NCBI GenBank assembly: GCA_964611645.1
Contig: CAZTAO010000009.1
Location: 62,001 to 126,000 of the forward strand
DNA length: 64,000 bases
Direction: 5' to 3'
Source of the DNA: CAZTAO01 sp964611645
GTDB lineage: Bacteria; Armatimonadota; UBA5829
Below the pieces are notes generated by a model. That model did no database searches, was not told the origin of the DNA, and saw nothing but the letters and a program-made list of their open reading frames with translations. Shown here piece by piece: positions 51,665 through 60,373 of this stretch. Both the position numbers and the translations under genes were made by a program. The first letter of the stretch is position 1, and each line of letters begins with the position of its first letter.

Positions 51665-53953
51665 ATGACAAAAAAGCTCGCAATCCCCACAGCAATTCTC
51701 GCCGCAGCATTGTGGCTATTGACTCTCCCCTGCCTGGCCCAGGGCGGTTTCTGGGCTGGCTGGCAAGTTGACTTCAGCGACGGCTCCACAGACGAAGCCG
51801 TCACCGCGTTTGTGAAACGGGCGACAGGTGAAGCCCAGCCCAGCCGACTAATCAACGAAGTCAAAGATGGCGTCCTGAACCTGGGCGGGAAGTTCGATGA
51901 CGAAAGCTTCAAAGGCTCCGGAGATTACGCCTCCATCGAATGGCGGGACATCAACCAGTCCATCAAGGACCTGCCTATCCTGAAGATCAGGTGGCAGATT
52001 CCAGCAGCTATGTCCGTGCTTATTCTCCCCACATACAGCTTCGAAGACGGCTCAACCGCCAGCCCATACTTCTCCTACGGCCCCACCAAGGGCGACGGCT
52101 TCGAAACAATCTCCGTGAGAATCGCCGGAGACAGCTCGCTCCCCAGGAAATGGACTCCGCGAAAGCTGCTGAGCCTCTCGTTGTGGGTGCAGGGCGCGCC
52201 GCCCGCCGGGGACAAGGCAGTCAAGCTGGATTATGTGGGTATGCAGCCCTTTGATCTGGAGCAGGAGGCCAAAGAGAACGAATGGGTCGCGCTGATGAAA
52301 GACTACAAACCGACCGCGCCCAAATCGATGTATGAGTTCTTCCCATTCGGCATCTACGGCTTCCACTACGCCCGCTACGGCGAGGAAACCTGCTATTCCA
52401 CAATTTCTCGCCACCATATGAATTTCGCCATGGATGTTGATGTAAAGAACAACACCTCACTCCCCGAGTCAGCCGGGCTTTCAGTGAGCTTGAGGAAGTT
52501 GCTGCCGACAGTCGAGAAAATGGGCGTGAAGATAGGCTTAAGGGCACGCAGGGCGGAGGCAATATACGGCAAGTCCGGCGCCGAAGCCGCACGAAATGAG
52601 ATGCGTCCTCTCATCGAGCTCGCAGCAAAGAGCAAGGCAGTGTACGGCTACGACGTCGGCGACGAGCCAAGCCTCGACCGGCTCCACAACATCGTCGCGG
52701 CCAAGAAGGTTATCGAGGAGATCGATCCGACGAAGCCAAGTTGGGTGAACTTCTGGGACCTGAGTGTGCTCAAATCCTACACCCCCTACTGCTCGATGTT
52801 TAGCACCGACCTCTACCCCATAGCATCGGGAGCCAGTGGACTGGCCGAGGAAGCCTATACCCAGTGCCGTACAGCCGCAAGAGAGAACGACAACAAGCCG
52901 CAGATAGCCATCTTGCAGGCGTTCGGGATGAGGCCCTGGCTCAAGGAAGGCTACCACATCCCAAGCCGGGAGCAGGTGAGGCTGCAAACTTACGCGGCGC
53001 TGGCCGGTGGAGCGTCCGGGCTTGTATGGTATTGCTACGACAACTACGTTCCCAACAACTATCTCTATACCGGTGTAATAGACGCCTTCGGCAACCCCGA
53101 CCCTATGTTTGATGAACTCACAAAACTCAGTGGAAAACTGCTTCCAATCTGCTACAGCCTGCTCGGAGCGCCGGTTGACCTTGACGCCAAAGCAGCCTGC
53201 GACAACGACAATATCCTTGTCGGAGTCCGCAGGAAGCCAGGAATGGGCGGACGGTTTGTTCTGGTGGCAAACAAGAGCCTCAAGCAATCCCAGTCCGGAT
53301 CGATCCTGCTGCCGGAAGATTGGACGACCCAAAGCACCAAAGCTTACGATCTCATCAGCCTCAAGGAAGTACCCACCGCTGCAGCCTCCCTGCCGGTAGC
53401 TTCGCTTGAACCAGGAGATGGCCGCATATACTTCGTCGGCAGTGTGGAGGAATTCAGGCTGGTGAAGCAGTCGATACTCTCCCAGCAGGTGAGAGAGACT
53501 CTGCGCGCTCAGATGCCGGACTTGGCGGTGGCTCAGGCCTACAAAGCAGACACAGCCAAGATAGTGAAGCTGCGCTCGGAGTCGGAGGGTCTGCTTACTC
53601 AAGGCAAGACAGAGGCCGCGCGAGCCAGGGCCACGGAAGCAGGGAAGCTGCTTGACGCGACCATAGGCAAGCTGTCCGAGTACACAGGCCAACTCAGACG
53701 GTTGACGGACTCAGGCGCGCTGCTGGGCTCAATCGAGCTGGCGATGTACCCTGAAAACCCAAAGTGGGGAACCAGACTGGCCGAGTTCCAAAAGCAGTAC
53801 TGGGACATCCAGAAGCAGTGGTCAGATGCATACGAAGCATTGATCACCGGCGGCAACGGGGCACTGGGCATACAGATCGACTACGTCTCATCCAGCGGCG
53901 CCAGCCTGGTCAGCCGGGTAAGGGCAGTCATCGGGAGCGAGGGCCTGTACTAG
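51665..53953 (+). CDS. Secreted TIM-barrel-like protein, possible glycoside hydrolase
   Basis: A 762-residue exported protein (ATG at 51665, GAGG nine bases before; signal peptide 1-26 ending PCLAQGG). Residues about 30-200 look like a carbohydrate-binding jellyroll, about 220-500 like a glycosidase barrel with YDVGDEPS, where E334 fits a GH-A acid/base position, and WVNFWDL and VWYCYDNYVPNN as later strands. The C-terminal 200 residues are helical, possibly coiled coil (LRSESEGLLTQGKTEAARAR). No family is firmly recognised. It lies 66 bases after E1beta; whether it belongs to that operon is unsure. Confidence 0.72.
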   Translation: MTKKLAIPTAILAAALWLLTLPCLAQGGFWAGWQVDFSDGSTDEAVTAFVKRATGEAQPSRLINEVKDGVLNLGGKFDDESFKGSGDYASIEWRDINQSIKDLPILKIRWQIPAAMSVLILPTYSFEDGSTASPYFSYGPTKGDGFETISVRIAGDSSLPRKWTPRKLLSLSLWVQGAPPAGDKAVKLDYVGMQPFDLEQEAKENEWVALMKDYKPTAPKSMYEFFPFGIYGFHYARYGEETCYSTISRHHMNFAMDVDVKNNTSLPESAGLSVSLRKLLPTVEKMGVKIGLRARRAEAIYGKSGAEAARNEMRPLIELAAKSKAVYGYDVGDEPSLDRLHNIVAAKKVIEEIDPTKPSWVNFWDLSVLKSYTPYCSMFSTDLYPIASGASGLAEEAYTQCRTAARENDNKPQIAILQAFGMRPWLKEGYHIPSREQVRLQTYAALAGGASGLVWYCYDNYVPNNYLYTGVIDAFGNPDPMFDELTKLSGKLLPICYSLLGAPVDLDAKAACDNDNILVGVRRKPGMGGRFVLVANKSLKQSQSGSILLPEDWTTQSTKAYDLISLKEVPTAAASLPVASLEPGDGRIYFVGSVEEFRLVKQSILSQQVRETLRAQMPDLAVAQAYKADTAKIVKLRSESEGLLTQGKTEAARARATEAGKLLDATIGKLSEYTGQLRRLTDSGALLGSIELAMYPENPKWGTRLAEFQKQYWDIQKQWSDAYEALITGGNGALGIQIDYVSSSGASLVSRVRAVIGSEGLY

Positions 53954-54056
53954 ATAGTGGGCCCGTATATCATACTGCCAACCCGCCCACCATTGGAAAT
54001 AACTGTGGAAGAAGCGCCCACGCAAAACAGATAGAAAAACATGTTTGGGGCAGGCC

Positions 54057-54080
54057 TGCAAGGGGTATACTGCCCTTGCA
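54057..54080 (+). promoter_or_regulatory. Possible promoter/operator of the PEP-CTERM gene
   Basis: A TATACT -10-like box (54066-54071) is framed by a perfect 8-bp inverted repeat, TGCAAGGG (54057-54064) and CCCTTGCA (54073-54080). It is 61 bases before the ATG. No good -35 is seen, which is common for activator-dependent promoters. Confidence 0.4.
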
Positions 54081-54140
54081 TTTAATGCTCGCATGCCGCA
54101 CTGGTACTTGTAGTGCGCACGATAAACAAGGAGACTGCGT

Positions 54141-54725
54141 ATGACTAGATTGGCTTTATGCTTAGGATTGGTAGCGATGTTCGCTCTATCCAGCGCGGCG
54201 ATGGCGGGGCCTGCATGGTCCTCGTTTGAAGAGGCCACGTTCTCGGGGATAACCCTCACTGAAGGGTCTTCGACTGCGCCGTACGACTTCATTCTGTCGC
54301 TGGGCAGTGCCCCAACGGTCACCGTTGGCGGCACAACCTACGACGTGTCCTGGATACAGGGATTCTATTTCCTGGGCAAGGACTCGACAACTACGTTCAA
54401 TGCTACAGACGCCGGCACTTCGGGCTGGAACTGGAGCACCAAGCCTCCGACGGACAGCGGTCCCTACTCGGTAGCAGGCTGGGAAGCTGTGGGAGCCGGA
54501 GACAGAATGTATGTGGATTCGTCCAAGACATTCAGCCTCAGCTCTTTTGACGGTATGGACGACACAGTCTACGGTCTGCATCTTGGTTACGGAAATAGCG
54601 AAATGTTCGTGACCAAGAAGTTCAAGGGCGACGTGCCTGTGCCGGAACCAACGAGCCTTATGGCCCTGGCCACCGGGCTTGGCGGACTGGCAACATTCGT
54701 CCGACGTCGACGAAAACAAAGCTGA
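54141..54725 (+). CDS. PEP-CTERM sorting-domain protein
   Basis: A 194-residue exported protein: signal peptide (1-22, cut after AAMA), beta-rich middle with Ser/Thr/Gly, and a C-terminal PEP-CTERM signal with P168-E169-P170, a hydrophobic helix and RRRRKQS. Such proteins are processed by an exosortase and placed on the cell surface, often in EPS-producing diderm bacteria. No exosortase is seen in this window. ATG with AAGGAG seven bases upstream; monocistronic with its own terminator. Confidence 0.93.
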   Translation: MTRLALCLGLVAMFALSSAAMAGPAWSSFEEATFSGITLTEGSSTAPYDFILSLGSAPTVTVGGTTYDVSWIQGFYFLGKDSTTTFNATDAGTSGWNWSTKPPTDSGPYSVAGWEAVGAGDRMYVDSSKTFSLSSFDGMDDTVYGLHLGYGNSEMFVTKKFKGDVPVPEPTSLMALATGLGGLATFVRRRRKQS

Positions 54726-54750
54726 TCCTGTAATACAGCAGTACAACTAT

Positions 54751-54786
54751 AACCGCGCGAGGCTCAGGCCCCGCGCGGTTTTTTTT
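54751..54786 (+). terminator. Rho-independent terminator of the PEP-CTERM gene
   Basis: Stem AACCGCGCG (54751-54759) / CGCGCGGTT (54772-54780) followed by a run of T to 54786; 26 bases after the stop. Confidence 0.92.
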
Positions 54787-54815
54787 CATCTACTCACCAG
54801 CCCGATGCCCGATAG

Positions 54816-57656
54816 TCATCGAACTGTGAATGCTTCTACCTGCGCCCCATTCACCGTAACCTTACCCGGCCTTGGAAGTCGGATATCCAGCTTCAGGTCG
54901 GCGGGGGCCTTCACCCGCAGTTCAAACGCTCCATAGCCAGGATTCTCCCACTGGACTTCCACCACCCCGCTCGCTGTCGGGACTCGCCCTCTCGCCCACG
55001 CCAAGTCCCCGGGATGAGGCTCGATTGTCACGCTCCGCGAACCCGGCTTCCCTGGCTCCAGGCCCAGCACGTAAGTGCTCAAGAAGAATGTGGGCGCTGC
55101 GGACCAGCCGTGGCAGTGGCTTCGGGTTAGTCGGCCTTCCTCCATCGACCTCACCGACCACATCTCCCAGAAGGTGCTAGCCCCAATATCCACCATGAAC
55201 CCCCAGTCCTTGAGGATGGTGTCGATGAAGTCCTGCTCCCGGCCCTCGCGCTGCATCCCCTCCAGGAGGAAGAACTCGAAGAATGGGCTGCCTGCCTTCA
55301 CGAACCCCTCCGGCGGGTTGTACATTATGTCTCTGCACCGGGCCAGCCTCTCGCCCGACGCTGCGCCCGATATGTAGGCGGCGGTCTGGGTCTGCTGGCT
55401 GAAGACCTTGCTGTGCCCGCCATCGCGGAGGCAGTCGGTGAAGGCCTGTTTCTCTTCATTCCACAAGTCCCGGTTGATGGCCGCGGCCAGGTCATCGGCA
55501 ATCTTGAGCCAACTCACCGCCAGATCCTCTCTGCCCAACCATTCCGCCATCTCCGCCGCATCCCGCAGCGCATGCACCGCGAGGCAGTTCTGGTGGGTCA
55601 CAACACCGGAGTTGGGAGTATCCATCTCCGCCCAGTCGAACATATTCCAGGCGTCGATCTCGAAGAGGCCATCAGCGTTCAGGTGGCCAACCATCCCTTC
55701 CACGTTTCTTTCTACAAACTCCAGCAGCCGCCCGGCGCGCTCGAAGTCGCCGGTGAATAGCAGATACTCCCGGCAAGAGCGCATCCAGAAGAAGCTCCAG
55801 GCAGGGATGATGTTTTGCCATGCGCTGGGTACGTGGGACTCGGTCATCTCCGACCTGTCCAGACTGCCGCCGGTCTGCTCGAGGCATCTGAACCACAGCC
55901 TCGGGTCTCCGTTAACGATCCAGTCCACAAGCGCCTCGTTGCGGGCATCGCCGACCCAATGGGTCTGTTCGTAGGTGGGACAGTCGGTGTAGGTGTCCTC
56001 GGCGCAGCAGCGAAGGGTGTGAGCGCCGACCTGCCAGATGCGGTCCAGCTGGGCGTCCGAACAGGCGAAATTTCCCTGCCTCGCCTGTGGATACGAACTG
56101 AACAGGCTGTGGACTCTGTTCAAGCGCACCGGCCCTGTCACGTTCCTCAGAACCAGGTAGCTGTATTGGTAGCCCCTGCGCACCAGTGTTTGATAGCTCT
56201 GCCGGCCGTCCCTGCACACGTACCGGAAGCTGTCGTTCACCCACTCCGCCAGGCAGTATCGCCCGTCCGGTTGGACGAACTCGAAGTTGTGGAAATCAAC
56301 AATGGTTCCCGCCGGAGCTTCTATCTCGAACGCCTGAAACCCGACAATCTCTCTGCCGTAGTCCAGCAGTATTCGGACGTCGTTGCCTGATGGATCGGGA
56401 TTCACGGTCGTCCAATCGCTGCCGGACACAAGCCCGTCCACCCCCTGAACTACTGCGCAGGCGCCGATCACCTTATCCGTATAAGCCTGCACGAAAGCGT
56501 CTACCTCAGGAAGGTCCTCAGGCCTGATCTGCTGGAAGTACGGCTTGCTTACTGCCGACGCCACGTCGCACGATTCCCAGAACGCCTCGCCAACCTCTAC
56601 CGCTCGATCAGCTTCAGGCGGGTCGGCAATTACCCAGTGCATGTGAACGTGCTGCGGGCGGACGATGCGTTCGTTCCGGAGCCCAAACGGCCCCACCACC
56701 GCCCACGGCGCTCCCGGCTTCTCCCCGGTGCTGCTGAAGCGAAGTCCAGCGGGGCCGTCAACGCAGACAACAAACTCTATCAGGTGGTAGTCTCCACGAA
56801 TCGAGACAACGAGGCTGTTCCACCCCTCCCTCAGCGCAGCCTTCGCGCCCTCCGCCTTCAAGCCATTCACCTTGATCTCGCCCGGCGTCTTGTGAGGCAG
56901 GAGAAACTTCACCTCACACGCGGACTCCGCCCACACCTGGGTAGCGAGATAAGCGTGAACCTGCCCACCGTTGGATGAGAGGTCGCCCGGCGTCAGGTAG
57001 GGTTTGGGGTAGATGGTGAACCGGTGCGGCACGGACTGCACCGTCTCCACACTCACAACCCTCTGCGGCAATATCGGCTCAAGCGTGAGGAACGGTATAC
57101 CTCGATGCTGCATATCCTGGTGGATGCCGTCATCAGCCGGTCGCAAGGCCACCGCGCTCTTCCACGGACTGTCATCATAGCATGGCTCAACCCAACCATC
57201 GGCGGCGCGCGCATCGAATTGCTCCTCGTACGCCTGCTGCACGCTTATCCGCGGAGCAATGGACTTCATAGCCGGATCAATGGAGACTCGCCACTTCTCA
57301 TCCGTGCAGATGACTTCTCCATCCAGTTCGACATCGGCAAGAAGCCCCGGAGGCGCAGGCAAGTACTGGAAGTTCCCCTCCACATAATGGTTCACCAGCG
57401 CGGCTACCACGTTCTTGCCTGGCTTCAGGTAAGGCGCGAGATCGTAGGTATCATATCGCCAGTGCCCGGGCCAGGCTCGCACCGGGCCAAACCCTATCCG
57501 CTCTCCGTTAACGTACAGAAAGTAGCGGGAATCAGCCGTGATATGAAGGTCGGCTTTCCCGCCTGAGTAACTGAAGGTTCTGCGAAACCGAGCGAACACG
57601 TTCCGAGGTGCGGCAGGTTCGGATGTCCAGATCCACGACCCGGCAAAAGTATGCAT
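54816..57656 (-). CDS. Alpha-L-rhamnosidase, GH78
   Basis: A large (946-residue) inverting glycosidase removing terminal alpha-L-rhamnose from plant or bacterial polysaccharides. The N-terminal beta domain (WIWTSEP; VNGERIGFGPVRAWPGHW; TYDLAPYLKPGKN) is the rhamnose-binding type of the family. The (alpha/alpha)6 catalytic domain carries DCPTYEQTHWVGDA at about 555-570, which includes the GH78 acidic residues, and WSFFWMRS. GH78-C ends the chain. No signal peptide. ATG with GGAGG five bases upstream. With the uronate isomerase and acetylesterases downstream, it suggests breakdown of rhamnogalacturonan-like or acetylated pectic glycans. Confidence 0.9.
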   Translation of the reverse strand: MHTFAGSWIWTSEPAAPRNVFARFRRTFSYSGGKADLHITADSRYFLYVNGERIGFGPVRAWPGHWRYDTYDLAPYLKPGKNVVAALVNHYVEGNFQYLPAPPGLLADVELDGEVICTDEKWRVSIDPAMKSIAPRISVQQAYEEQFDARAADGWVEPCYDDSPWKSAVALRPADDGIHQDMQHRGIPFLTLEPILPQRVVSVETVQSVPHRFTIYPKPYLTPGDLSSNGGQVHAYLATQVWAESACEVKFLLPHKTPGEIKVNGLKAEGAKAALREGWNSLVVSIRGDYHLIEFVVCVDGPAGLRFSSTGEKPGAPWAVVGPFGLRNERIVRPQHVHMHWVIADPPEADRAVEVGEAFWESCDVASAVSKPYFQQIRPEDLPEVDAFVQAYTDKVIGACAVVQGVDGLVSGSDWTTVNPDPSGNDVRILLDYGREIVGFQAFEIEAPAGTIVDFHNFEFVQPDGRYCLAEWVNDSFRYVCRDGRQSYQTLVRRGYQYSYLVLRNVTGPVRLNRVHSLFSSYPQARQGNFACSDAQLDRIWQVGAHTLRCCAEDTYTDCPTYEQTHWVGDARNEALVDWIVNGDPRLWFRCLEQTGGSLDRSEMTESHVPSAWQNIIPAWSFFWMRSCREYLLFTGDFERAGRLLEFVERNVEGMVGHLNADGLFEIDAWNMFDWAEMDTPNSGVVTHQNCLAVHALRDAAEMAEWLGREDLAVSWLKIADDLAAAINRDLWNEEKQAFTDCLRDGGHSKVFSQQTQTAAYISGAASGERLARCRDIMYNPPEGFVKAGSPFFEFFLLEGMQREGREQDFIDTILKDWGFMVDIGASTFWEMWSVRSMEEGRLTRSHCHGWSAAPTFFLSTYVLGLEPGKPGSRSVTIEPHPGDLAWARGRVPTASGVVEVQWENPGYGAFELRVKAPADLKLDIRLPRPGKVTVNGAQVEAFTVR

Positions 57657-58009
57657 GAGTGCCTCCTGTGTTGTCTATGCCAAAGCAGATCGTGCGCGAT
57701 TTGTAATCGCGCACGTAACAGAACCGTTCTCGTGCGGGTGCGATTGCAGATCGCACCCGATCATGACTCCCTCTCCCCGGTCCCGCGGGGAGAGGGCGGG
57801 GCCTTTCGCAACTGTGGCTACGGCCAAGTTGCTTGCGGCCAACGGGTGAGGGGAAGAGATGATCTACCGATTCAATGCATTCCTCCCCAAGCTGTTTCGG
57901 CGTAGCGCTATGCATAACCGTTGTGCAGGCTTGGCAGGCTGTAAGGCCCTCACCCTGCCCTCTCCCACTGCGGTGGGCGAGGGTTCTGACTCCCTCTCCC
58001 CAGCGCTGC
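57657..58009. repeat. Hairpin cluster in intergenic region
   Basis: No gene in this 353-bp gap. Four hairpins: CGTGCGCGATT arms at 57691-57701/57705-57715; CGGGTGCGAT arms at 57735-57744/57750-57759; CCCTCTCCCCG arms at 57769-57779/57786-57796; and 57958-57983, which is identical as reverse complement to 42039-42064. The third is of the same family as 28346-28372. Confidence 0.75.
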
Positions 58010-59266
58010 TTACCGCCCCAGGAACGTGTCGAAACTGCCGCCCAGCAGCTCGTGCGCGTCGCGCCGGATCTGGGCTTCAGTGAGATTCCAGCCTGTCTTG
58101 AGCAGGTCCTGGTATTTGTCTGTGAGCACCTTTGCGATCACCTCGCGCGAGTGTGCCCACTTGTAGACCAGTTGGTCCAGAATCCGGGCATCGGAGTGCT
58201 GCGCGGTGAAAGACAGCCCCAGCATCTCGATTCTCATCCGGGTCATCTCCTCGATGATGCTCGGGTTGTTCAGGAACCACCAGCAGCCGAACAGGTGCAG
58301 GTTGTGGAACTTGCGGGTAACCACGCACGCCGCGTGCTGGTCTTCGCGGGCCAGCAGAGTCAGCAGGAACTTGTTGTCCGGAAACTGAGCGCAGAGGTTC
58401 TCGACAGCCTCAACCGAGCTGCGGCCCACGCTGTCCCCGGCAAGTCTCAGCCCAGGATTCACCAGCTTCTTCACACCGATCATCATCGCGAACGGCAGGT
58501 TTCGCTCCTTGCCCACTGCAAGGATGCACTCTGAGATCAGCTTCGCTCGCGCCGACTTCTCCGGGAACTCAAAGCTCGGCGGCAGAGACGCAGCCATGTA
58601 CACCGGGTTGATCTTCTCGACCCAGTCACCAAGGAACCTCCGCACCTCTTTCACGGTTTTCGCGTTGACCTGCTCATCGACCTCGTAGCCCCAATCAACC
58701 AGCTTCTTCGCAGCCTCCGGCCAGGAGTTGAGCAGATAGTCGACTCGCAGGGCAGCTCTGAACCGATAATCCCTCTGCCTGCCATCCCAGCAGGCTCTCT
58801 CGGCATCGTCGAAGGGGTCGTTGGTCATCACAACCCCGCTCACCCCCGCAAGCTCGAACACCTTGTCTATATGCTCCTCGGGTTTCCGCGAAGCGAACCA
58901 CTTGCGCATCTTGCCCAGGTCCGCCTTACCCACATCCAGCCCGAACGCCTGCAGAGTAGTAAGTATCCCACGGCACGACTCCGAGATTGGGCTGTGCTTG
59001 ATGAAGAGTTTCTGCCAGATGAGGTCCGCCTGCTCCTGCTTGGGCATCGCCCAGAAGTCATCGTATGGTATCGGGGACTGCCTGAACACCTCGGCCACCA
59101 GGTAGTGGTAGGTAATAAGCTCATCCACCCCCCAAAGCAGCAGCGGCCCGAAGCCGGTGTCGTAGATGTGGGTGTGGATATCCAGCGCCCTTGTCTTGCG
59201 AACAATATCCCGCACTGTCTTTGGCAGGTCTTCTTTTGTGACCAGCTTGATCGTGTTCTTTGTCAT
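58010..59266 (-). CDS. Glucuronate isomerase (UxaC) family protein
   Basis: A metal-dependent amidohydrolase-fold protein of the uronate isomerase family, converting D-glucuronate or D-galacturonate to fructuronate or tagaturonate. The N-terminal metal motif is H31 and H33 in LDIHTHI. Other family-type segments are VVMTNDPFD, RAALRVDYLL and HLFGCWWFLNNPSIIEEMTR. At 418 residues (ATG at 59266, GAGGA five bases upstream) it is shorter than E. coli UxaC (470), so a related isomerase substrate is possible. Nine bases separate it from the acetylesterase upstream: a glycan-utilisation operon. Confidence 0.8.
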   Translation of the reverse strand: MTKNTIKLVTKEDLPKTVRDIVRKTRALDIHTHIYDTGFGPLLLWGVDELITYHYLVAEVFRQSPIPYDDFWAMPKQEQADLIWQKLFIKHSPISESCRGILTTLQAFGLDVGKADLGKMRKWFASRKPEEHIDKVFELAGVSGVVMTNDPFDDAERACWDGRQRDYRFRAALRVDYLLNSWPEAAKKLVDWGYEVDEQVNAKTVKEVRRFLGDWVEKINPVYMAASLPPSFEFPEKSARAKLISECILAVGKERNLPFAMMIGVKKLVNPGLRLAGDSVGRSSVEAVENLCAQFPDNKFLLTLLAREDQHAACVVTRKFHNLHLFGCWWFLNNPSIIEEMTRMRIEMLGLSFTAQHSDARILDQLVYKWAHSREVIAKVLTDKYQDLLKTGWNLTEAQIRRDAHELLGGSFDTFLGR

Positions 59267-59274
59267 AGTGTTCC

Positions 59275-60360
59275 TCACTTGCCCAGAATCTTGTCGAGGT
59301 ATTTTCCAACGCAAACGGCCCACATCTCCCCGTGGGCTTTCAGGCCTTTGGGGCTGAAGTGGCCTCCGGCTCCCTCGTAGTCCCGATATTCCGAGCCCAG
59401 GGCATCCGTGTCGGGTCCCTGCTGGGCAACGCCGTCTTTCCAGAGCCGTTCCTGCGCTGCACGGACATTCTCATATCTCGGGGCTGTGACGCCGCCGTAT
59501 GATGCCTCAGCCACAAACCACGGAAACGTCCAGCCGGCTTGCTTGTTCGATGTCCGGATTATGTTCGCGAGCTTTTTGTAGTATTCGTCGGAGTCCGTGT
59601 CACGATCCGACTCTCCCTGGTGCCAGAGCACCGCTCTGAAGCCATTCCTGCCCAGTTGCTTTATGCGGGTCAGCGTCCACGCGAAAAGCCCACCACCGGG
59701 CTGCCACCCGGTGACGCTGGTACCGCCGTGCCCGGTGGTCGCGACTCCCACAGGCACTCCGTACTTCGCGAACATCGCATCGCCGAATGAAGGCCAGGGG
59801 CTGCCTCCGAAGTACACAGGCTCGTTGGGCGAAAGGTACATATCTTGCGCCCCAGGCTGCGGATCCTCGGAGAGCCGCCAGTTCGATCCGTCAAACGAGG
59901 CTACCATGCCCGACGCCTGCTTGGTCCGTATCTGCCCACAACTGGTCGAGTTGGACTGCCCCGCAGTCACAAACACCTCGCCCACACCGACGTGCTCCAC
60001 ATTCGCCTGTATGACCATCGCGCTACTATTGGTCGCGCGCATCTCCAGCTTGTACCATCCACCCGCGGGAACAGCTTTGGCAACATTGAACGCCCCGGTC
60101 TGCGGATCATTGCTGACCTTGAACCACTTTCCGTCCAACGGACCCACAAGGGAACCGCCAGTGAACCTGGCTTCGAGTTTCTTCGCAGCGACAGTCACCC
60201 GCCCGTTCAAGAACACCGTGCCCTCGGTCCGGGAAGACCTCTGGAAGACCTGATAGTCCTGCGGTGAAGCTAACCGTATCCCGGCGGCCTTCGGCTCCTC
60301 CGCCCACGCGGTAGCTGCCAACACGGCCACAAACACGATTGCCAATAGCACATGCCACAT
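59275..60360 (-). CDS. Sialate O-acetylesterase-family SGNH hydrolase, copy B
   Basis: A secreted carbohydrate esterase (361 residues; signal peptide 1-20 ending TAWA). SGNH blocks are present: S136 in TAGQSNST, GHGGTS, WHQGES and the C-terminal His in GGHFSPKGLKAHG. It is a close paralogue of the upstream gene and would remove O-acetyl groups from sialic acid or other acetylated sugars. Start at the ATG at 60360, as the preceding residues in the frame lack a signal sequence and overlap the end of copy A. Part of a leftward operon ending with the uronate isomerase. Confidence 0.87.
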   Translation of the reverse strand: MWHVLLAIVFVAVLAATAWAEEPKAAGIRLASPQDYQVFQRSSRTEGTVFLNGRVTVAAKKLEARFTGGSLVGPLDGKWFKVSNDPQTGAFNVAKAVPAGGWYKLEMRATNSSAMVIQANVEHVGVGEVFVTAGQSNSTSCGQIRTKQASGMVASFDGSNWRLSEDPQPGAQDMYLSPNEPVYFGGSPWPSFGDAMFAKYGVPVGVATTGHGGTSVTGWQPGGGLFAWTLTRIKQLGRNGFRAVLWHQGESDRDTDSDEYYKKLANIIRTSNKQAGWTFPWFVAEASYGGVTAPRYENVRAAQERLWKDGVAQQGPDTDALGSEYRDYEGAGGHFSPKGLKAHGEMWAVCVGKYLDKILGK

Positions 60361-60373
60361 CTTCCCAGTCACC

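Noticed and set aside
57532..57915. 127-codon minus-strand open frame upstream of GH78
   Set aside because: It is composed of the hairpin cluster and overlaps the GH78 start, which has a strong SD.
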